DNA of 6,395 nucleotides from NCBI GenBank assembly GCA_030619425.1, contig JAUXBJ010000122.1, positions 1-6,395 of the forward strand. Direction: 5' to 3'. This DNA comes from a bacterium (GTDB lineage Bacteria; Zixibacteria; MSB-5A5; GN15; FEB-12). Shown piece after piece: positions 1 to 5,060 of the stretch; within the stretch, counting starts at the first letter, position 1, and each line of letters starts with the position of its first letter. The translations under genes and the position numbers were made by a program. The notes below the pieces were generated by a model. That model saw only the letters and a list, made by a program, of their open reading frames with translations. It did no database searches and was not told the DNA's origin.

Positions 1-1
1 T

Positions 2-700
2 GTCTCGCTCGGTTATCACATCATCAACGTCGACGATGATGTCAACAAAATGGATGTACTGCTGGTAGCCGCTCGTAAGGAACATCTGCAAGTGTATCTT
101 CAGTTGATTGAAGACTGTGGGCTGCGGCCGGTGATTGTCGATGATGACGCTTTGGCTATTTACAACGCCTACGAGTACAACTATGAGATCGATCCTTCGC
201 GGATCACGTGTCTGCTGAACATCGGCCATGACGTGACCAACCTCACTTATGTAGTGGACGGGATATATCACTCGACACGTGACGTATCCACCGGTACTCG
301 CGAGGTGTACAACGCCATCCAGAAGGAGTTCAGGCTCAATCCGGAGTTGACCTCTAAAGCCATAAAAGGCGAGATGGCGGAATCGATCGACCAGGATATG
401 CTCAAAGCTACTATCATATCGGCGACCGACGAACTGGTTTCCGGGATAGAATTGGCCTTTTCATACTTCAAGTCGCAGTCCAAGCAGGAGAACATCGACT
501 GGATCGTGCTGTGCGGCGGCGGCGCCTTAGTACCATATATGGCTGAGTACTTGCAGTCGAAGCTGTCGACGCCGTTGGAGATCGCCAACCCGTTGCGCAA
601 TGTCGACTACGATCCGGAACTGTTCCAGTACCTCCAGCCGGAGAAAATAGCCCCGCTGTTGACCGTTCCTGTCGGTCTCGCCATGAGGAAGGTTAGGTAG
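2..700 (+). CDS. pilM: PilM, type IV pilus actin-like ATPase-fold protein (5' truncated by window edge)
   Basis: Cytoplasmic actin/FtsA-like protein that binds the N-terminal tail of PilN and connects the pilus motor to the inner-membrane alignment complex. The reading frame is open to the left edge (codons from base 2), giving 232 visible residues. The family is usually about 350 residues, so roughly the first third is missing. The ATG at 50 lies inside the conserved KMDVLLVAARKE segment and is not the start. Visible signatures, numbered from base 2: the phosphate-2-like loop NIGHDVTNLTY near 73-83, an RDVSTGTREV segment after it, the CGGGA adenosine-side loop near 171-175, and the C-terminal ANPLRNVDYDP block typical of PilM. 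It ends 8 bp before pilN. The first Asp of the DxG loop is Asn here, which I believe occurs in other PilM proteins. Identification is by motif and operon order, and is firm. Confidence 0.93.
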   Translation, partial: VSLGYHIINVDDDVNKMDVLLVAARKEHLQVYLQLIEDCGLRPVIVDDDALAIYNAYEYNYEIDPSRITCLLNIGHDVTNLTYVVDGIYHSTRDVSTGTREVYNAIQKEFRLNPELTSKAIKGEMAESIDQDMLKATIISATDELVSGIELAFSYFKSQSKQENIDWIVLCGGGALVPYMAEYLQSKLSTPLEIANPLRNVDYDPELFQYLQPEKIAPLLTVPVGLAMRKVR

Positions 701-708
701 GATCAGCT

Positions 709-1398
709 ATGATAGAAATAAACTTACTTCCCAAAGAATACCATAAGCGGTCCTTCGATTTCTCGCTGGGCAAAGCCGGACTCTACGTGATCGGCGGGGC
801 CGTTGGTGTGATGATTATGCTGGTCGCTATTACCTTCTACCAAAAACACCAGCTTACCGAACTGGACAACAATATCGCCCGAGCCCAACGCCGTGCCGCT
901 ATGCTGCAGAAGGACATTCAGCTTGTCGAAGGGTTGGAGAGCGTCAAAGCCAAGATCACTGAACGCATGGCGGCGGTGGACAAACTGGATCGACACCGGA
1001 CTGTCTGGGTGCAGATTCTTGCCGATGTTGCTCGGAACGTACCGGAATTCGTTTGGCTGGCCAAGTTTAGCGAGGAGGCAGCGCCGGTTCCGGCGGGTGA
1101 CTCCACGGCCGGACCTGCAACTATGGCGGTGGTGAGGCCCGCTCGAATCGAGGGGTATGCCTTTACCCTCAATGCTCTGGCCGCCTTCATGATCAATACT
1201 ATGCGCTCCGACTACTTCGATAACGTGGAACTGGTATCCACCAACGAAGTCAAGTTTGATAAATATGCAGCGTTTAACTTCGTTTTGTCATTAGATGTAC
1301 ATCTGCTCGCCGACCAGCAAACGCGCACGTCGGTGGCGCAGGTTAATACTGACAAATCGAAGAAGGACAAGACCACCAGCCACAAAAGTCTAAATTAG
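709..1398 (+). CDS. pilN: PilN, type IV pilus inner-membrane alignment protein
   Basis: Bitopic inner-membrane protein of the PilMNOP alignment subcomplex. The short cytoplasmic N-terminus begins MIEINLLPKEY, the conserved INLLP motif that inserts into PilM. A single hydrophobic segment spans about residues 23-44, followed by a charged coiled-coil stretch (about 46-95) and a small periplasmic ferredoxin-like domain (about 96-204). That domain includes the family-typical pattern RIEGYAFTLNALAAF and a hydrophobic beta strand FNFVLSLDVHLL. Length 229 aa is somewhat above the usual 180-200. The excess is a Pro/Ala/Gly-rich insert near residues 122-142 and a basic, probably disordered tail after about 205 (DKSKKDK). 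The start at 709 is set by the INLLP motif, and an AGGTAGGA-like ribosome site overlaps the pilM stop. Gaps of 8 bp upstream and 12 bp downstream place it in the operon. It is the partner of PilO. Confidence 0.93.
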   Translation: MIEINLLPKEYHKRSFDFSLGKAGLYVIGGAVGVMIMLVAITFYQKHQLTELDNNIARAQRRAAMLQKDIQLVEGLESVKAKITERMAAVDKLDRHRTVWVQILADVARNVPEFVWLAKFSEEAAPVPAGDSTAGPATMAVVRPARIEGYAFTLNALAAFMINTMRSDYFDNVELVSTNEVKFDKYAAFNFVLSLDVHLLADQQTRTSVAQVNTDKSKKDKTTSHKSLN

Positions 1399-1410
1399 GG
1401 ACGGACCGTT

Positions 1411-2025
1411 ATGGATTTTAAGGACGCCAAAACTCAGAAGATCGCACTGGGGGTCATGGCTTTCTTTGTGGTTGTCTATTTCTGGCATTCCAGGCTGTAC
1501 TCCAACTACGACGAGCAACTCGCGGCCCGAACCCAGGAGTTTGAGAGAATCACAACCGAACTGCGCAATGTCGAGATGAAGGCCAAATCGCTGGAAGCCC
1601 TCAAGCTGGAATATGTCGACCTTCTGGATCGCTATAACGAGATCGAGGCGCTGTTGCCCGAAGTAAAGCAAATCCCCTCCTTCCTGGTGCAACTGCACAC
1701 GGCTTCATCGCTGACAGGAACGAAAATAACCGGGATTCAGCCTCTGAACATTACGACAGATGACTTCTACAATGTCGCCTCGTTTGAGATCAGCTTGACC
1801 GGGGCTTACCATGACCTTGGCTCATTCATAAGCTACGTAGCCAATTTCCCGTTCATCGCCAATGTCGACAATCTTGAGCTTACCGCCCTCAACGTTGCCA
1901 TCTCTCAACCGGCGGCCGGCGATAATGCGTCGGAGCAAAAGAAGAATGAAACCGTCTCCGCTGTCTTCACCCTCTCCACATACTTTGTGAAAGAGGCTGA
2001 GCGGCTCAAAGAGATTACGATTTAG
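1411..2025 (+). CDS. pilO: PilO, type IV pilus inner-membrane alignment protein
   Basis: Bitopic inner-membrane protein that pairs with PilN through its coiled coil and periplasmic domain, and helps hold PilP. Length 204 aa is normal for the family. One transmembrane helix lies at about residues 10-25 (IALGVMAFFVVVYFW), followed by a heptad-rich coiled coil at about 30-75. Then comes the classic PilO junction LLPEVKQIPSFLVQL and the SSLTGTKITGIQP strand (about 81-112). The periplasmic ferredoxin-like fold continues with GAYHDLGSFISYVANFP, matching the family pattern G-Y-x2-L-x2-F. A polar loop (about 170-184, DNASEQKKNE) precedes the last strand. Start 1411 is the first ATG in frame, with a modest AGGGACGG ribosome site 6 bases upstream. 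It lies 12 bp after pilN and 11 bp before the pilP-like gene. Confidence 0.92.
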   Translation: MDFKDAKTQKIALGVMAFFVVVYFWHSRLYSNYDEQLAARTQEFERITTELRNVEMKAKSLEALKLEYVDLLDRYNEIEALLPEVKQIPSFLVQLHTASSLTGTKITGIQPLNITTDDFYNVASFEISLTGAYHDLGSFISYVANFPFIANVDNLELTALNVAISQPAAGDNASEQKKNETVSAVFTLSTYFVKEAERLKEITI

Positions 2026-2032
2026 GAGGTGA
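2024..2032 (+). promoter_or_regulatory. Consensus Shine-Dalgarno of the pilP-like gene
   Basis: AGGAGGTGA is a full-length complement of the usual 16S rRNA 3' end. It sits 4 bases before the ATG at 2037 and overlaps the TAG stop of pilO (2023-2025). It fixes the start of the pilP-like gene and suggests translational coupling. It is clearly the strongest ribosome site in the operon. Confidence 0.8.
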
Positions 2033-2036
2033 CCAG

Positions 2037-3608
2037 ATGAATAAAGTCTATTGCATAATCGCTGCCCTGATTCTTCTGGCTGCCTCGTCTGCTCTTGCCT
2101 CGTCACGGGTGACCAACATCGAGTTGAGTTTTCAGAACGGTCAGACCGCGGCGCGCCTCGATGTCGACGGCACGGTGAGGTTTAGCCACCAGACGGAGGT
2201 AGCCAAGGACGGTAAGCCGTTTCGGGTGATCGTCGATATCCTGAAAGCCAGACACTACCTGGGCGCCAAGAAATTCCTCTCGCTGCCGCCTTGTCCGGTG
2301 CGGGGGATTCGAACCAGTCAGTACGCTGTACAGCCGGAAGAAGTAGTGCGGGTGGTCTTTGATATGGACAAAGAAACCGCCTACCAGGTGGAGAGCGACC
2401 AGAATTCTGTGACGGTGTCGTTCCCTGACAAAACGGGTCGGTCTTTCGCTCCCTGGTCCACCTCGGTGGTCGTTGCCGACCTGGCCAGGAAGACGAACCA
2501 GGCTAAGGTAGCACCGAAAGTTGCTACCAAGCCCGTGGCGCCGACTGCGATACCCTCAACCCAGGCCAAAACAACTGCGGAACTGAACGCTGAGATCGAC
2601 AAGGATCGTCTGGCCGCCCTGGGGTCAACAGACACGCCACCTGCGACTGATAAACCGGAGCCGCCCAAGGCTCGGCCTAAGACCAAACAGCCGGTGGCAC
2701 AGAAGCCGTCAGCACCTACCGAAAAAGTCGCTGTCAAGACTGAGAAACCGGAGCAGGTGCAGGCCGTTAAACCGGTAACTCCCAAGGCCGCCTTCACCGA
2801 CAAAGATAAATGGGCCAATCTATACGAGAAGCCGGCGCCTCCATCGGTGACTCAAAAGAAATCACCGGTTGAGCAACCGACAAAGACGAATAAGCCGGTC
2901 GTGAAACCTGCCGACAAATCCGAGGCCGGTCCTGTTATTGCCTCTGTCCAGACGAAGGCTCCAGCGCCAAAGAAGACTGTGCCCTCGCCCAAGGCTGAAC
3001 CCAGAAAGACTCCCAAACCTAAGACGGCTGATGAACCTGTTCTGAAAACTTCCGGGACAGTGGCCAAGGTAGACCGGGCCAGGGGCAAGACTGAAGGCAC
3101 GGTTAAGCCACCGGATGTGCCGGAAAAGACAGTAGTTCAGGACGCTGAGTCCAAAAAGTCGACCAAGAAATCAGACGACGGCGCCAAGCTGGCGACCGCT
3201 TCCGATAAGTCAAAGAAATCAACCTCCCGGTTCCGTCGCACGCCCGCCCAATCGCGGAAAATCAAAGGAACCATGGTTGCCGAGTTCCCAAAGCGGCTGA
3301 TTGTCAAATACAAGGCGCGTGGCTACCGAGATCCGTTTGAGACTCTGATCAACGAAGCCAGAGTCTCCAATGATCCGGTGGAGCAGAAAGTGCCGAATGT
3401 CGAAGGTCTCAGGCTGGTCGGCATCATCGAATCCGAAGGCGGCAAGAACCGTGCCCTGCTTGAGGATGCCAACGGCTATGGCTACATTCTCCAGGGGGGT
3501 GACCGCGTTAAGAAAGGCTACGTCCTGAGGATCGAGTCCGATCGTGTCTATTTTCAGATATTCGAATACGGATGGAGTCGCACAATGGCTCTTCACATAG
3601 AGGACTAA
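2037..3608 (+). CDS. pilP: PilP-like protein with N-terminal AMIN domain and long Pro/Lys-rich linker
   Basis: Periplasmic protein that should connect the PilN/PilO inner-membrane pair to the PilQ secretin. Layout by residue: Sec signal peptide 1-21 (hydrophobic core IIAALILLAASSALA, likely cut after ALA-21); AMIN-type beta domain about 24-131 (RVTNIELSF, FRVIVDILKARHYL, VVRVVFDMD), a module that binds peptidoglycan in other envelope proteins; low-complexity linker about 135-410; PilP C-terminal domain about 413-523. The last contains the family hallmarks GYRDPFETL (429-437), LRLVGIIES (458-466), ALLEDANGYGYILQGGDRVKKG (split, 473-494) and a final beta strand. At 523 aa it is about three times the usual PilP (about 170-180 aa). 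There is no lipobox, whereas characterised PilP proteins are lipoproteins. AMIN normally sits on PilQ, and here it is on PilP. The gene lies 11 bp after pilO and 19 bp before pilQ. The AMIN call rests on pattern recognition; the PilP C-domain is firmer. Confidence 0.87.
   Translation: MNKVYCIIAALILLAASSALASSRVTNIELSFQNGQTAARLDVDGTVRFSHQTEVAKDGKPFRVIVDILKARHYLGAKKFLSLPPCPVRGIRTSQYAVQPEEVVRVVFDMDKETAYQVESDQNSVTVSFPDKTGRSFAPWSTSVVVADLARKTNQAKVAPKVATKPVAPTAIPSTQAKTTAELNAEIDKDRLAALGSTDTPPATDKPEPPKARPKTKQPVAQKPSAPTEKVAVKTEKPEQVQAVKPVTPKAAFTDKDKWANLYEKPAPPSVTQKKSPVEQPTKTNKPVVKPADKSEAGPVIASVQTKAPAPKKTVPSPKAEPRKTPKPKTADEPVLKTSGTVAKVDRARGKTEGTVKPPDVPEKTVVQDAESKKSTKKSDDGAKLATASDKSKKSTSRFRRTPAQSRKIKGTMVAEFPKRLIVKYKARGYRDPFETLINEARVSNDPVEQKVPNVEGLRLVGIIESEGGKNRALLEDANGYGYILQGGDRVKKGYVLRIESDRVYFQIFEYGWSRTMALHIED
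2439..3266 (+). other. Low-complexity Pro/Lys/Ala/Thr linker inside the PilP-like protein
   Basis: Residues about 135-410 of the PilP-like protein are dominated by Pro, Lys, Ala, Thr and Val with scattered Glu/Asp, in a TonB-like style (for example KPVVKPADK, RKTPKPKTADEP). The stretch is probably disordered or extended, and long enough to span much of the periplasm. I see no exact tandem DNA repeat. Two islands break the pattern: a helix-like AELNAEIDKDRLAAL at 181-195 and the aromatic WANLYEKP at 259-266. Either could be a short binding motif, but that is inference. Confidence 0.75.
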
Positions 3609-3627
3609 GAAAGGCAGGTAATATCCC

Positions 3628-4908
3628 ATGGCTTGGAAAACAAATCTGAAACATCGTTTCATAATCGGCTTGGTGCTCGGGCTCCTCGCGGCGGCGGGCA
3701 TAACGGCCCAAACACCGGATACCGGCAAGCCGATCGAGAACCTCCAGTTCCAGTCGGCCGATATTCGTTCGGTATTGACCTTCCTGGCCGATTACGGCGG
3801 CGTCAATGTCGTGATTGCTCCGGGTGTCGAGGGAACCGTCACCATCAAGCTGCGCGACGTTCAGTGGCGGCAGGCGATGGATATTATCGGTCGTACCTAT
3901 AATCTGGCCGTGGTCGATGAGGATGGCGGCTACATCCGCATTCTCGACACCAAAGCGCACCGCGAGGAACTGACCGAACAAGAGAAACATCGCGTGGAGC
4001 AACGCAAGTTGGTCGATCTCGAAACGAAAATCGTCAGGATCTCCAACTCAGTTTCCGGTGATATCATCACCGCCGTCAAGTCACTCCTGACCGAACGCGG
4101 CAAAGTCGATGCCGATTCCCGCTCCAACTCGATCATCATCCAGGAAGTGCCGGCGAACATGCCGAGGCTGCTCGAGTACATTGCCGAGCTTGACAAACCG
4201 CCGTACCAGATCAAAATCTCGGCCCAACTATTGGAAATTTACACCGACGACTTCTCCGAACTCGGCTTCGACTGGAATGTTATTGGGAAGACCCAATATG
4301 ATCACCACTCCGTTACTCAACAGGCGGATGTCAACGCTTCCGACGTCTCCAAACCGGCCGTGAGCTACCAGGTGGCTGTGGCTGGTCTGGGTTATGATAT
4401 CACCGCCGTGGTTGACGCCATAGTCAGCAACGGCAAGGGCAAGATTATCGCTCATCCGGAGATCACCACGATTGACAATCATGAGGCCAGGATTCAGATG
4501 GGTGCAAAGGTACCGGTTAAACAGTTCGATGAATCCGGCAACGTGGTCATTCAGTTTGAGGAGGTCGGCACGATTCTAACGGTCACGCCGCATATCACGG
4601 CTGAGAACCAGATTCTGATGCATCTTAAGCCGGAGCGGTCAACGTTTGAGTTTGATCCCAGCGGTATCATCATCAATACGAGTAACGCCGAGACCCATGT
4701 TATCGTGTCCAATGGCCAGACGGCGGTAATCGGCGGGCTGACTACCGAGGATGAAATCGAAAGTGAACATGGTGTACCGATCCTGAAGGACATCCCGATT
4801 CTGGGTATGTTCTTCAAGTACAAGACCAAGAGGACCGAAAGCCGCGATCTGGTCATCTTCGTCACGCCGACTATCGTAGACAATGATCTGGCTATGGGTG
4901 GGGGTTGA
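3628..4908 (+). CDS. pilQ: PilQ, short type IV pilus secretin (no AMIN domain)
   Basis: Outer-membrane secretin that forms the multimeric pore for the pilus fibre. Residues: signal peptide 1-28 (KHRF basic end, hydrophobic LVLGLLAAAG, cleavage near ITAQ); N0/STN domain about 36-105 (LQFQSADIRSVLTFLADYGG, then VTIKLRDVQW and ILDTKA); charged helical spacer about 108-128; N1 secretin_N domain about 130-190 (SRSNSIIIQEVP, LLEYIAELDKPP); secretin core about 193-420. The core has GAKVPVKQ (292-299), VGTILTVTPHI, NGQTAVIGGL (362-371), GVPILKDIPILGMFF (382-396) and the terminal DLVIFVTPTIV strand. At 426 aa it is far shorter than characterised PilQ proteins (700-900 aa) because it has a single N1 domain and no AMIN. 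N0 is the docking site for the PilP C-domain, which is retained upstream. Start 3628 is supported by the signal peptide and an AGGCAGGT site 8 bases upstream. It is the last gene of the operon. A GspD-type secretin is less likely given the pilMNOP neighbours. Confidence 0.94.
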   Translation: MAWKTNLKHRFIIGLVLGLLAAAGITAQTPDTGKPIENLQFQSADIRSVLTFLADYGGVNVVIAPGVEGTVTIKLRDVQWRQAMDIIGRTYNLAVVDEDGGYIRILDTKAHREELTEQEKHRVEQRKLVDLETKIVRISNSVSGDIITAVKSLLTERGKVDADSRSNSIIIQEVPANMPRLLEYIAELDKPPYQIKISAQLLEIYTDDFSELGFDWNVIGKTQYDHHSVTQQADVNASDVSKPAVSYQVAVAGLGYDITAVVDAIVSNGKGKIIAHPEITTIDNHEARIQMGAKVPVKQFDESGNVVIQFEEVGTILTVTPHITAENQILMHLKPERSTFEFDPSGIIINTSNAETHVIVSNGQTAVIGGLTTEDEIESEHGVPILKDIPILGMFFKYKTKRTESRDLVIFVTPTIVDNDLAMGGG

Positions 4909-4933
4909 TCCGATCCCCTTCAAGACGACATCG

Positions 4934-4974
4934 ACGTCGGGCCCGCAACGATGCGGGTCCTGACGTTTGTTTTT
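4934..4974 (+). terminator. Rho-independent terminator after pilQ
   Basis: The inverted repeat is 4934-4947 (ACGTCGGGCCCGCA) against 4952-4966 (TGCGGGTCCTGACGT). It has a 4-base ACGA loop, one G-T wobble and one bulged T at 4961, giving 14 pairs. TTTGTTTTT follows directly (4966-4974). It starts 25 bp after the pilQ stop and marks the end of the pilM-Q transcription unit. The following gene should therefore need its own promoter or rely on read-through. Confidence 0.9.
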
Positions 4975-5060
4975 CATAGCATGCCGATACAGGAAGCCAC
5001 TTGAGGATGATAATAAAGCAGAACAAACAGAAGCAAAACCGGATAGAATCAGGAGAAGTC
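4975..5060 (+). promoter_or_regulatory. Leader region of the Ig-like lipoprotein gene
   Basis: An A-rich, gene-free 86 bp stretch between the terminator and the lipoprotein start. Because the terminator closes the upstream operon, a promoter for the next gene is expected here or inside the pilQ 3' end. I see no convincing sigma-70 pair: TTGAGG at 5001 and GATAAT at 5008 overlap rather than being spaced correctly. The only solid element is the ribosome site at 5051-5058. The call is by position, not by motif. Confidence 0.3.
5051..5058 (+). promoter_or_regulatory. Shine-Dalgarno choosing the lipoprotein start at 5061
   Basis: AGGAGAAG lies 2 bases before ATG 5061; its AGGAG core (5051-5055) is 5 bases from the ATG. 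An in-frame alternative ATG at 5007 would add 18 mostly polar residues (starting MIIKQNKQ) before the signal peptide and has only a distant AGGAAG at 4991-4996. The short form gives the more normal lipoprotein signal sequence, so 5061 is preferred. Confidence 0.65.

Noticed and set aside
50..52. ATG at 50 as the start of PilM
   Set aside because: The frame stays open to the window edge, and the residues before it (LGYHIINVDDDVNK) fit the PilM family, so this Met is internal.
218..238. Asn in place of the first Asp of the PilM DxG nucleotide loop as a sign of lost ATP binding
   Set aside because: I recall NIGA-type loops in other PilM proteins, so this is probably normal family variation. The first third of the protein, with the other phosphate loop, is outside the window.
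2439..3266. Tandem DNA repeat array in the Pro/Lys-rich region
   Set aside because: The similarity is compositional only. I found no exact or near-exact repeated unit with constant period.
3219..4002. Two overlapping minus-strand open frames (169 and 164 codons) across the pilP/pilQ junction
   Set aside because: Both are antisense to strongly recognised PilP and PilQ domains, have no recognisable domain of their own, and cross two real gene ends.
5007..5009. Alternative in-frame start for the Ig-like lipoprotein
   Set aside because: It would place 18 polar residues before the signal peptide and has a poorly spaced ribosome site. ATG 5061 has an adjacent AGGAGAAG and gives a normal lipoprotein signal.
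4981..5030. Sigma-70 promoter before the lipoprotein gene
   Set aside because: TTGAGG (5001) and GATAAT (5008) overlap and cannot form a -35/-10 pair, and no other hexamer pair with 16-18 bp spacing stood out.
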